A program made the translations under genes and the position numbers. The notes beneath the pieces are model-generated. The model was given only the letters and a program-made list of their open reading frames with translations, had not been told where the DNA came from and did not search any database. 64,000 nucleotides of DNA, taken from positions 85,489-149,488 of the forward strand of contig BDDD01002116.1 in the NCBI GenBank assembly GCA_001972305.1, written 5' to 3'. Every line of letters begins with the position of its first letter. Within the stretch, counting starts at the first letter, position 1. The DNA is from Cephalotus follicularis (lineage: Eukaryota > Streptophyta > Magnoliopsida > Oxalidales > Cephalotaceae). Below are positions 10,586 to 21,110 of this stretch, piece by piece.

Positions 10586-10792
10586 ATTGTCAAACAGATG
10601 GTGAGCATAGATGAAAGACACAAAGAATGACAAATAGAGATGGATTGGACAAGACGAAAGGAGTTTTTGTGGTTGTAAAAGTGATTAGAGGATTGTTTTC
10701 GAACAAAACAGAACGATTTTTGAATAAAAATAAAAAGAGTGGAAATTTTTGAAAACTCAGAAAAGGGAGGTAAAATGAAGAATGAACATGAG

Positions 10793-11066
10793 GTCGACTT
10801 TTTATGAAGAAGTTGATTTTCTGAGCAAAAGACATCGACGTGATTCTAAAAGAAGTCGACGCATTCTTTAAAATAGAGCTGCAAAAACGGTGCGTTTTAA
10901 AAAGCATCGACGCGTTTGAAATGAAGTCGACGTGTTTCAGTGACACACACAGTGATCGACGTTTTTCAAAAGAGGTCGACATGATTTTCATAAATTACAA
11001 GTTTTCCAGAAAAGAAGTCGACTCTATTTTGTAAAGCATAAAAATTTCCAGAAAATGAGTCGACGT
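10793..11066. repeat. Internal phased GTCGAC array upstream of the SIRE extra ORF
   Basis: Cores start at 10793, 10812, 10834, 10855, 10906, 10926, 10955, 10975, 11017 and 11059. Steps are 19-22, 29, 42 or 51 bp. Words include AGGTCGACTT, AAGTCGACGC, CATCGACGCG and AGTCGACGTT. The array lies between the RNase H stop and the start of the extra ORF, 208-481 bp upstream of that ATG on the minus strand, and uses the same word family as the LTR array. Confidence 0.9.
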
Positions 11067-11175
11067 TTTCTGTAACACAGAACAGAAAATCAAGCCAAAA
11101 ACAAAATAATAACTAAAAACAATCATCACATCAAATATTCATTCAATCAATCATATTATTCAAACATAATACACA

Positions 11176-12219
11176 TCATTCAAGTTCACACAAACCTAAT
11201 TCTCTTCTAAACTTAGAAAAAGAATTCTCATCTAAGGGTTTGGTGAAGATATCCGCCACTTGTTTTTCGGTGGGAATATACTCTAACACAATGTCACCAC
11301 TTTCTACATGTTCTCTTAAGAAATGGTATCTAATGTCAATGTGTTTTGTCCTAGAGTGATGGACAGGGTTCTTAGCAAGGCAAATGCTACTAGTATTATC
11401 AGACTTAATAGATACATCCTTAACATAAATACCATAATCAACCAATTGTTGCTTTTGCCAAAGAATTTGAGCACAACAACTACCTACTGCTATATATTCA
11501 GCTTCAGTGGTGGATAAAGCTACTGAATTTTGCTTTTTGCTAAACCAAGATACTAGCATGCTTCCTAGGTATTGGCATGAACCACTAGTACTCTTGCGGT
11601 CTACTTTATAACCACCAAAATCGGCATCCGAGTAAGAATGTAAATCAAAACTAGAATCTCGGGAATACCATAAGCCTAAAGTAGGTGTGTATGTAAGATA
11701 TTTAAAAATCCTTTTGACAGCAAATAAATGGGATTATTTAGGATTGGATTGAAAACGGGCACACAAGCACACACTAAATAAAATATCGGGTCTACTTGCG
11801 GTTAAGTACAGTAAAGAACCTATCATGCTTCTATAAAGCTTTTGATCGATACATTTACCTTGTTCATCTTTGTCAAGCTTTGTAGAGGTACTCATCGGTG
11901 TCTTGCTCGTTTTAGCATTCTCCATCCCAAACTTCTTGAGAATATCCTTTGTATATTTCGTTTGGTTGATGAAGATCCCATCTTTATTTTGTGTGACTTG
12001 TAGTCCGTGAAAATAATTGAGTTCTCCCATTAAACTCATTTCAAATTCAGCTTTCATTGTATTTGAAAATTCCTTGCATAAAAAATCATTAGTAGATCCA
12101 AAAATAATATCATCAACATAAATTTGAACAATAAGTAAATCATTACCTTTGGATTTTGTAAAAAGAGTGATATCAACATTACCACGTTTAAAATCATTTT
12201 CAATTAAAAATTTTGTCAA
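11176..12219 (-). pseudogene. SIRE-type copia RT (C-terminal part) and RNase H
   Basis: RT retains the catalytic box as IVQIYVDDIIFGS, then GELNYFHGLQVTQ and GSLLYLTASRPDILFSVC. A TAA at 11734-11736 follows FQSNPK. The same frame then gives HLFAVKRIFKYL, SYSDADFGGYKVDRKSTSG, the RNase H acidic site ALSTTEAEYIA and SDNTSSICLAKNPVHHSRTK, ending [10 protein letters not shown]...LGLCELE. The N-terminal RT, integrase, protease and gag are absent: similarity stops at 12219, 14 bp from an LTR piece. Only one nonsense codon is seen in 348 codons, so decay is recent compared with the Tekay copy. Confidence 0.92.
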
Positions 12220-12232
12220 TCGTTACACCTCA

Positions 12233-12690
12233 CAAATTCGTGATTGACCTCAATCACAAGACTTTGACCTCAAAGCCTTAGAGGATTCTCCTCTTTTACA
12301 AGTAAAATGAAAGTGTTTACAAGAACCTCTTAAATAGGTTGATGTGAATAATTCAGCTCACAAAATGAAACACTCAGACAATCTCAAAGAATAAAGCTTA
12401 GTAGCTTTGTAGAACAATAAAGAACACTTTGAGATTTTTCACACAAGTATGCTTGAATTCTATCTCTCTTTTGATGTTTTGTAGATCTTGTTGAATTGAT
12501 GTAGTTCAGTGTGTTTCTATATCTTCTTCTGAGGTTTCATGCTTCCTTTTATAGCCAGAAAAGATTTGTAGCATTGCATAATTTGTGGAAGCTTTTGATT
12601 TAATAATGTGTAGTTGCCATTATTGAATTTTGTCTCTGCTGGTATAAAGACGTCGACTTCTTTGTAAAAGGCGTCGATGTCTTTTCGGTT
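12233..12690 (-). mobile_element. Truncated 5' LTR of the SIRE-type element
   Basis: It is nearly identical to 7569-8025, including the TATA region (near 12548) and the first two array words (GTCGACTTC, GTCGATGTC at 12650-12680). It lacks the rest of U3 and any primer site, so both flanks were deleted. Confidence 0.85.
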
Positions 12691-12699
12691 GGCAACCCT

Positions 12700-14675
12700 G
12701 AGTCACCACACCTGCAAAACAGAAAGAAGAGGAAGAAAACATGCATGAGTGAGAGAGGAGAGAAAAGTTTGGAACCTTGAGTTAATGACTAAAAATGGTT
12801 ACTGGAATACGATTCCTTGATAACAGATATTGTATGAGTGAATTTGAGTGTTAAAAACTTTGAAAGGAGAGAGAATCATCTGCTACTGTGTGCATGTGGA
12901 AATTGGAGTTCAAAGTGGGGTTAGAAAGCATGAAATCTAACTGGTAAGCTTCTGGTTTGATTTCGGTTTTGTTATAGTTATTTCAAATAGGTAGATGTGT
13001 ACTGAATTAGTTACCTATGCCTACTATTAACATGCACACTTAGATTAATTGTTGGATTGTTGCGGTTGATTGAAATTGGAAGTGTTTGGAACTCAAATAG
13101 AATAATCAATCCCAAATTGATTCTGGGATAGCGAATTGAGGTAGGAACTTTTACATGATTATGAAATATCATATCGTGTTGAGATTGTCTGTATTTGGTT
13201 ACATTTTGATTTGGAGTGAATTGAAACGTTATAAAGCATTGTGAACGATAATCTGGGCAAACGCAGTCGACTGTCTTGGATAACAGTCGACTACTAAATA
13301 TAAACAGCCGACTGTTAAGTGTAAATAGCCGACTACTCACGGTAACCAATCGACTATTCATAAGTAATAGCCGACTATGCAAGGAATCAGCCGACTGGTA
13401 ATGAAAACAGTCGATTGTTAAATGATATTATCACCACTGATAAGTACTGTTTAGGCTAAATGACCTGCAATTATACTAGCTTCAATAAGGGATGATTCCA
13501 ATAATCAACCCCTGCTATGTATAATCGAAATATCCGAAACCTAATGACTTATTCATTCTTGTGTGATGGAATAAATTGATATTGAGTGCACCGTGTAATG
13601 TTTGGTCTTTGCACTGCTAATGTATTGATGCAATTGCTACTGTATTGTTAGTTATAAAAGTATTTCATAAATACTATTGATCAAATGTTCTCCTAAAATA
13701 ATTGAAAGTGTTTCAAGTGATTCCAAAAGACAAGTGTTAAGTGTTCATGTGTTTTTCTCAATAATGAGAACCCGTGTTAAGTGTTATTTTGCCGTTGAGC
13801 AAATATCATTTTACTGTTTCAAAAGTGACTTATTGTTATCGTTTTCTCTACCAAGGAGAACTTATTATGTTACATTGCATTTATGTAATATCAGTGAATT
13901 GATTGTGATTGAAGTGATGTTCCTGGTTTAGTGATCGGAGTGTATCACCAACTACGGCGGTGAGCCTATGGGCCAGGAGTTTATGGCTAGTGCTTATACA
14001 CCAACTTATCTGCAATGCAGATCGTGAGTGAGTGATTGCCCACCAAGTGCCGACAATAGTGTTTACCCTTTCTATCATCATCGGAGTGCATGGTGGTAGT
14101 TGGGTGGTGCATCATTTGGGCTAGGAGATAGCATGAGATAACACCCACCAGTGGCCTTCGGACAAAGTGATTGATTGTCTGTACCCTTGTGCGGTATGAT
14201 TGATACGTGAATGAGTGTAGCCACTTGGCATGATTGTTTATATATTGTCATATATATATAAATTTTTTTAAAATGATAAACTATCATGCATGATTGCATC
14301 TTTATATTCATTGTCATGCATACTTCCTACTTAGCCAAGTGAGGACAACGGCTAATACCTACTATTTCAGATTGACGAAGTGAAGTGGAGTTGACTGCAG
14401 AAGCCGTTCTGCGAAGGGTTCTCTTTTTAAGGTTGTTAATGTTAATTTGTAATAATCATACTCCGTTATGTTATATTTACATTTCAGATGTGTAACATAT
14501 AACTTGTGTTGTACCTGTACGCATGTAGTATGGGCTACATGTGGAGATTTTAAATAATCTAGTATGTGAATGCCTTTGCAAGTTTTAAAGTTTTAATTGT
14601 CTTGGATTATTGTTAAATGCTGGATTATTAACTGATAACCATATATATGTTGTTAATGGAAAATGGGGTGTGACA
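12700..14675 (+). mobile_element. Tekay-type LTR in plus orientation, 5' truncated
   Basis: It ends ...AATGGGGTGTGACA at 14675, the family LTR terminus. The stretch 14326-14370 matches the inverse of 5770-5815, and 14040-14110 matches the inverse of 6000-6060. It therefore faces the LTR at 5442-7568 across the SIRE element. No start TGTAAC is visible near 12700. No coding sequence seen. Confidence 0.78.
13264..13417. repeat. Phased CAGTCGACTG/CAGCCGACTG array, 8 units
   Basis: Words start at 13264, 13284, 13305, 13326, 13347, 13368, 13388 and 13408, with steps 20, 21, 21, 21, 21, 20 and 20 bp. Variants include TAGCCGACTA and CAATCGACTA; the spacers are AT-rich and unrelated to each other. 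Confidence 0.94.
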
Positions 14676-14749
14676 AGTACAACCATGCCAAGTGGCTGTA
14701 ACCATATAATCCATCAATCAAGTCACTAACGACCCATCAATCCAATCCA

Positions 14750-14950
14750 GGGTTGCTTCCACTCCGTGTTTAGTAACCCGGTTACTTCCACTCCGTGTTT
14801 AGTAACCAAAGTATGTGAGAGTCCCTAGCTACTTCCACTCGGTGTTTGGTAGCCAATGTATGAGAAACCCTAGCTACTTCTACTCCGTATTTAGTAGTCA
14901 ACACATGTGGAACCCCTAGCTACTTACACTCAGTGCTTGGTAACCAAAGT
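14750..14950. repeat. Tandem hairpin repeats, five units
   Basis: The unit is like GGTTACTTCCACTCCGTGTT followed by TAGTAACC. Its ends are complementary (GGTTAC with GTAACC), so each copy can fold into a small hairpin. Copies start near 14752, 14780, 14828, 14872 and 14918. A related hairpin block is not visible in the other Tekay LTRs. Confidence 0.75.
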
Positions 14951-15360
14951 GTGGAATTCCCATCACAATCCATCAATCAATTTAGTCAATCCATTTCCAA
15001 GTAGATTATAAGTTATAAAATACTTGAAAATAATACATTTTTTAAAATGTATAATCAGTCATTGAACAATATCCAATCCTTCGAAAATACTCATTTTCGT
15101 ATAACAATATTTCAATTGTTGAAACAACTTTTCAATCCTTCGGAAAATATACATTTCATGTAAAATGACAATTTATTTTAAATCATGTATGCATTTCCAA
15201 AATGATGAAACATTTTAGAAATCATAGGATAGTTCAATCTGTAGTTCAATCAACAGTTCAATTCATAACAGTATGCAATGCAAACATATATTCAAATGCA
15301 TCTAGGCTCATTTCGGGATCAATGTATGTCATCTAAGCAAAATCGTCCAAAATAGTGTCT

Positions 15361-15632
15361 TAAGCATCGATGCTTAACGCTTGACATCGACGCTTATGTC
15401 CTTTAAGCATCGACGCTTCCATTCTTAGCGTTAGCACTTAGTTCAGAAGCCTTACGTGTCAGCACTTGTCTTTGGCGTCGACGCTCAAGGAATGGACCCT
15501 TAAGCGTTGGCGCTTCAATCTTTGGCATCGACTCTCTGAGGTACGAACCTCAGATGTCAACGCGTCCAATCGCTCATCTTCTTTGCCTAAAAGTCCAAAG
15601 CATCGACGCTTATTCTTTAAGCGTCGATGGTT
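15361..15632. repeat. Phased AAGCGTCGACGCTT array, about 10 words
   Basis: The central TCGA positions are about 15367, 15387, 15410, 15431, 15459, 15478, 15507, 15528, 15557, 15603 and 15624. Steps are 19-23, 28-29 or 46 bp. Words are versions of the palindrome AAGCGTCGACGCTT, for example AAGCATCGATGCTT and AAGCATCGACGCTT. Confidence 0.9.
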
Positions 15633-16383
15633 TAAAGAATACTAGAGCGTCTCCTTCAACGCGTCTCACAATCAGTGGTTTTGCAAAACAATTCATACAT
15701 GCAAATAAATCCAATATCATCCCAAATCATAACATGCATGACAGGCTAACGAATTTCAGTGACCATGGCATCAATCATTCAGTCCACAATCCACAAAAGC
15801 CATGCAATCATCAATAATCAATCACTATTTTTGAAGTCAAAATTGCATGTATAAATCCCCTACCTTAGATTCAAAGTTAGGAATCGAAGTCCACCTCTTT
15901 CAGTCCACGGAAGAGTGTCGTTTTGAGCCTCCCAGTGGCTCCAAAACCTAGTCCAGCAACTGCAAGCTTCCAAGCTTTGCCCTTGTTCAACAATGGAGAA
16001 ATGTCCTCTCCTTTCTCTCTCTTTTTCCCCTGGTTTCTCACTATTTCTCTCTCCCATTCTTTCTGGTTCTTTTCCTTTCCTTTCCCTCTCAGTGGCGATT
16101 GAAGAAAAAGATGAGAGTGTGCGTTTTATGCACGTTTTTCTCTTTTTTTCTCTCACCCTCCTGCATGCGCCATGTGCATGATACCAGGATCTTCTCTTTC
16201 TCCTTCACCTGCTGCATGACACCCATGTGTCACTCTCTCTCTTTCACTTCAGTCACTGCAGGCTCATGTATCAGGGGTGCATGTTGGACACGCTATCTCT
16301 GGTGTGATAATGCGTCGAACAGTGGCCAAACCTGCCCCCATCACGTTCTCCTGACAGTGTTTAAATGTGTCTGATATTCATCT

Positions 16384-16500
16384 TTAAGCGGCGACGCTTA
16401 CTTCCTAGCGTCGACGCTTTCATCGGTTTGTTCATTGACGTAGACGCTTTGCATGCATGATTTTAAGTGCGCACTTGTATTCCTTGGCGTCGACGCTTAG
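16384..16500. repeat. Second AAGCGTCGACGCTT cluster in the same LTR, 5 words
   Basis: Centres are at about 16391, 16411, 16441, 16470 and 16490, with steps 20, 30, 29 and 20 bp. The layout, a small cluster near the LTR start and a large one about 750 bp further in, repeats that of the solo LTR at 3763-5403. Confidence 0.88.
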
Positions 16501-16657
16501 GGCTATTTTCAGCCTTTTAATTCAATATACTCCCCTTAACCTTTCTTGCTCAAACTTGCAACATTAACAATTGGAAAATCCATCATTTATCATTATTTAT
16601 GATAACTCTAAAATGAGAATTACAATAACACATTTAATGAAAATTTGGGGCATTACA

Positions 16658-18060
16658 ACTACGCGCATGTTTCATCTTATCGTTGGCGTTGATGCGAAGA
16701 TAGGTTGAGACACATGGTGTTGACGCCAAGAGGGCTGACACACGGGACTTACCAACTCAAGAGTAGTTGGTGAGTGAGAAAGGAGTGCTCTATAAGCCAA
16801 TGAGTGGACTTTGAGCATTTAATAAGTAAAAGTAAAAAAGTATAAATACTTTATGACAAAAAGACAAAAGGTCCAAGCTTCCATAACACACTTTCTCTCT
16901 CTCTCTCTCTCTCTCTCTTCCCTGCGGTGTATCTCTTCTTTCTGCTTCTTGCGTACACGTTGACGCCATACGCCAAGGTGTTGGAGCCTAAGTCGTCTGG
17001 TTCAAAAAGTAGCCATTTTCAACCCTCCATTCACCCCTCAAAGTTCATGATAGATGGAGATAACTTGTACACTGCATCTTATCTTTACCTAGGGTGATTT
17101 ATCTTACATTAAACACTTGGCCTTCAACCTTTAATCTTCCTTTTTCATGGCTTAAGGAGGATCCGTGGAGTTCTTGTGATAAAAGTGTAAAGGGAGCTAG
17201 ACTTGAAGGAAGGAGTCTTCACCCTTGGTAAGAATCTTTTCTCTCCTTCCTCTGTGGTTCCATGGCAGTGGGTTGTTGTTAGGGTGGGTGTACCCTAGCC
17301 AAACCTCCATGGTTTTCTTTTGTGGGAACCTAGAAACCCTTAGGGTTAGGGAAGCTAGGATTCGGGTTTTGGGGCTTATTAGCTAGGGTTTGTGTGTTGA
17401 CCTTGTGAGTTATTATTCAGCCCCTTTTGCTTAGGGTTTATGGCAACCCTATGATAAACCCGATTTTCCCCCATGCTTGGTTTTGGTTTCGGTTTGATTG
17501 ATTGTTTAATTAGGGTTCCTTGGCACTCATTAGGAAAATTTGGACATAGATTAGGGCATCCCATTTCTTGGGGATTAATCAATTGGATGAAATTTAAAAT
17601 TAATCGGCCCTAAACCTTAATGTACGAATTGGTTGTTGTTTTCCGATGCGCTTGAGCTCATTCCCAACACGGTGAGGTCCGACTTGCATGCAAGGAGGTT
17701 TGACGTCAACATTTAAGGTCTTATCTCGAAGCATTTGTGGTCTACAATTATAGAGCGAGGTCTGACCTTAAGCTCCCGTGGTCTGCTTACTTGCTTTCTG
17801 GTTTGACCTTAAGTCCTTGAGGTCTGACCTCAAGCGCCAAGGTCTGCATACTTGTTCTATGGTCCGACCTTAAACGATTGAGGTCTGACCTTAAGGGCCT
17901 GAGGTCTGACCTCAAGCGCTAAGGTCTGACTATATGCTCTATGGTCTGACCTTAAGCGCCTGAGGTCTAACCTCAAGCTCCAAGGTCTGACTACATACTA
18001 CGTGGTCTGACTTAAGGCGCCTGAGGTCTAACCTCAAGTGGAAAGGTCTGACTACATTGC
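16658..18060 (+). mobile_element. LTR-like fragment with TATA box, probably Tekay-related
   Basis: A TATA box (GTATAAATAC) lies near 16839 and a (TC)n tract at 16890-16918. A few GTTGACGCC words lie at 16683-16735 and 16968. A 19-word AGGTCTGACC array follows from 17675. There is no ORF of note. The structure (words, TATA, pyrimidine tract, leader, second array) parallels the Tekay LTRs, but neither terminus is clear, so family and ends are uncertain. Confidence 0.5.
17675..18052. repeat. Phased AGGTCTGACC array, 19 consecutive words
   Basis: GGTC/GGTT cores start at 17676, 17697, 17717, 17739, 17759, 17780, 17800, 17821, 17841, 17861, 17882, 17903, 17923, 17943, 17964, 17984, 18004, 18025 and 18045. 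The mean step is 20.5 bp with no gaps. The word AGGTC-T-GACCT is an interrupted palindrome and is often followed by TTAAGC or TCAAGC. It has no CpG at its centre, unlike the other words. Confidence 0.95.
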
Positions 18061-18062
18061 AT

Positions 18063-19851
18063 GTGACCATAACTTCCATAAAACTCAATCAATATAAGCT
18101 ATTTATATCATTTAAACAACTTACAAGCATCAATTAAGCTCTGATACCATTTCTTGGAATTGGTAGTGCATAGAAACACTAATAAAAATATCTCTCATGC
18201 AAATTAGGTTTCAAAAGTTCTACACAAAACCAATCATTCTCCAAGGATCATTGATGTTTTAATAAGTTGTTCACAAATATTATAAACTATTTCTAACAAT
18301 ATAAGCAGATTTGAACTTTCTGGATAGAGTCACTCCTTCCTTCAAGTTCCTCTCAGGTTCCAAGGCTAGCTTCCAAGTAGAGGAAGTCCTCTAAAGCTAT
18401 ACACACCAAGATGATCTCCTTTCTCCATCTTTTGGACGTGAGAGAAACTTTTTCTCTTCTTCTTTCTTCTCCAACATTTTGGATCACCAGATGAAAACCC
18501 TTTTTCTTCTTCTCTCTACTTTCTCAAAGTCGGCTGGCATTAATGAGAAGTGATCTTCTCTTTTGTCTTATGCTAGTAAGTACCATTAAGGATCATTAAT
18601 GAATAAGATAAGATTTCAATAATATCTTCCTTCACTACTTAACTCTTAAGTAATATAGACATAGTCATTAGTAGATATTAATGTCTCATGAAATCATCTT
18701 ATGATTTCTATCACGCTTTATAGGAGATCAACACTTGTATTATGTGTGACTCTTTAGGTTCATAATTACGCTGGCCGTAAAATTAAATTGTAATTCTCGT
18801 AATCAATTAATTAAACATTTTTCATCATATGACAACACTTTAATTAACATTTCAAATTAAAACTCTTCTAATCCTTTTTCATCCAAGGTAGGTTATCAAT
18901 CTACCTCAGGCATTCTACTGATCAGCATCGACATCTAGCAATGCATACTGACCCTCAGGTAATGTGAATTTTCCTTGAACCATAATATGTAGGTTTGTGC
19001 ATGTTTAATCCTTCCATCGTCAATACTCTAATTAAACCTAGGGTATGGATTACGTCAAACCCTAATAGTTCAATTAATCGGTACCTTGATACAATGTCAT
19101 TGGCCCTATCAAATTAGAGGTGCCCTCTAATATGAACCAGTGATATCAGAACATTTTTTTCATATCACTGCTCTTACCCTGTCCAGGGATTTTCTGCCAA
19201 TGACCAATAAATATAAGCATATTTCTCTTTTACTGGGAGCGATGGATCCAATCTTGCTCACTCACTCATCTCTGCCATAAAGCTGCCATACCCAACTAAT
19301 GCCCATATACCCCCCATGGTTAGGAGACGTATGTGAGCACTATCAAAGCATATCATATTATGCACAGATTACAAGTGATGGCTCATGTCCACGGACCACT
19401 ATTGCATTGCTACCTTTAGGAATGTCCGTTTTACGTACAGTAAAAATTCCATTCGAGCATTCCTTATTGCGAGTCTGCTTCAGTGAATTCATTCACCCAC
19501 GTGCATTGCCCTTGTCTCCACAAAATGACTTATGAGATCAGTCACCCTCTAAACGAGCTAGCATACTATGTGCTGGTCTTAATGGATTAAGCATGCCCTG
19601 AGTAATTAATCCTTCAACTAGGAAGATTTAAGAATAAAGCTTACCGAGGTTCCAATTCTCATTTCTGGATCTCATCAAGAATTTGGTTCCTCCAGCTTTA
19701 ATCTTAGGACATTCAAATATCCATACTCATGTTAATATGATAAATGAACTCATAGCCATTTATAACAAATTATACATTTTATTGAATATTATTAAAGATA
19801 AGTTTACATATTACAATATATGGAAACTTCTTACAGGACTTATCTCTAACA
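18063..19851 (-). mobile_element. Copia-type LTR with primer site and short leader
   Basis: On the minus strand an LTR starts TGTTAGAGATAAGTCC at 19851 and ends ...CCAATTCCA at 18155. It is followed after a 5-bp spacer by the primer site TGGTATCAGAGC (18138-18149) and about 75 bp of leader. The LTR is about 1.7 kb and no coding region remains. Its 5' edge abuts a Tat gag fragment, so it inserted there or was joined by deletion. No target duplication could be confirmed. Confidence 0.72.
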
Positions 19852-20075
19852 CTTTGCTGGCAAACAATTTGGCCAGCCAGAATCAATTTGGACCAAGCCG
19901 ACCAGCCCACGAACAACAATAGCCTCTAGTTCACCAAGAGGCCAGACGAAACCTGCAAAGGGGGACCAGGTGACCTCCAAGGCGGTCAGAGATTGATACA
20001 TCTCTGAGAGCAGAGTCCTTAAGTGCAAGGGATTATAATTACAATCCCCAGCATGACCTATCAGAGCAAGATTCT

Positions 20076-20830
20076 ATGGAGGAAGACTACTCAAACTACT
20101 ACACAGACGAAGAGGAGCCCCGTGCACGTTCCTATGCATCTCGTATGACTGAATCATGACCAAGGAGCATGTCAGACTACTTGGTCAGACCAACCGCAAA
20201 GCCATCGCAGGTCTCTAGCAAGTCTAATGACCAAGAAGACACCGAGCAGACCATGAATAGGAAGTTTGTAGAGATGGAGAAAAGGCTCAGAGGAGCCGAG
20301 CAGACGAAGGGATACCTGTCAAAGATACAGAACATAAATTGTACTCCCTTTTCTTTAGAGATACTGTGGGAGCCTATGCCGAGAAAGGTCAGACTACTCA
20401 GTCAGACCAACCGCAGGGCCATTGCAGGTCTCTAGCAAGTCTAGGGAACAAGAAGACATCGAGCAGACCATGAATAGGAAATTTGCAGAGATGAAGAAAA
20501 GATTTAGAGGAGCCGAGCAGAAGAAGGGATACCTGTCAGAGGTGCAGAAACTGCACTCCCTTCCCTTCAGAGATAGTGAGGGAGCCTATGCCAAGAGGGT
20601 TCAGACTCCCAACGTTCAGAGAATATGATAGGTCCTCTAACCCAATACAGTATGTGAGGTATTACACCCAAATCATGCTAGTGCACCAAGCTTCAGGCGC
20701 AGTCCTTTGCCGAGGACTTTCGGAGACCTTTAACAAGGGCAACTCAGACATGGTACTCCACGTTGCCCCCAAAGACAGTGGCGAACTTCGAGCAATTCCG
20801 TGAGATGTTCGTAACAGCACCACCCAGAAA
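20076..20830 (+). pseudogene. Tat gag fragment with an internal duplication
   Basis: ATG at 20076 gives MEEDYSNYYTDEEEPRARSY, matching element 2. A TGA follows SRMTES. A segment of about 220 bp (DYLVRPT... to TPFSLEI) is duplicated: 20171-20385 and 20390-20600 repeat the block from the SDYLVRP-equivalent through EQTMNRKF and GYLS. The gag core then reads REPMPRGFRLPTFREYDRSS, YVRYYTQIMLVHQAS and AVLCRGLSE, the plant Tat/Athila type. It ends near 20830 with a frameshift. Confidence 0.8.
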
Positions 20831-20894
20831 AAGAACTCTAATCATCTGATCAATGTGGTGCAAGGAAAAAATGAATCCCTCAGAGACTACAACA

Positions 20895-21110
20895 AGGCGC
20901 CCTCCAAGGTGGTCAGAGATTGATACATCTTTGAAAGCAAAGGATGTGGTGCGAGAGGTGGAGAAAGAGGAACTGATTACGTTCCTCAAAGATAATAAAG
21001 ATGTATTCGCCTGGTCTGTAGAAGAGGTCTCGGGGATCAACCCTGAGATAATGTTTCACAAACCTAATGTAAATCCAACGCGGCCCCCGACCAGGCAGAA
21101 GATAAAAGAC
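20895..21110 (+). pseudogene. Remnant of the region just before Tat RT
   Basis: It reads LKDNKDVFAWSVEEVSGINP and NPTRPPTRQK, the segment that precedes RT palm motifs in Tat elements. It is joined directly to gag on one side and to tandem repeats on the other, so protease and most of pol are deleted. The left junction reuses the sequence AAGGTGGTCAGAGATTGATA, also found near the gag start (19978), which suggests repair through microhomology. Confidence 0.68.

Larger units (their letters stand above)
7569..12690 (-). mobile_element. SIRE/Maximus-type Ty1/copia element, internally deleted
   Basis: On the minus strand the order is a 5' LTR piece (12690 to 12233), RT and RNase H (12219 to 11176), a spacer with a motif array, an extra ORF (10585 to 9271), several polypurine tracts and the 3' LTR (8643 to about 7569). 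Gag, protease, integrase and the RT N-terminus are missing between 12219 and 12233. An extra ORF between pol and the 3' LTR and GGGGGAGA-type polypurine tracts are known traits of SIRE/Maximus elements. The two LTR pieces align over about 455 bp (7569-8025 with 12233-12690). Confidence 0.87.
14676..16657 (-). mobile_element. Tekay-type LTR, minus orientation, 3' end missing
   Basis: The minus strand starts TGTAATGCCCCAAATTTTC at 16657. The block CCCCTACCTTAGATTCAAAG (15858-15877) corresponds to CCCCTACCTTAGAACTCCAAG in the solo LTR at 3763, so it is a related family. It is cut at 14676 where the plus-strand LTR begins. Its arrays use the word AAGCGTCGACGCTT rather than CAGTCGGCTG. The purine-rich block at 15990-16110 (minus strand) may mark the start of the transcribed part. 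Confidence 0.78.
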
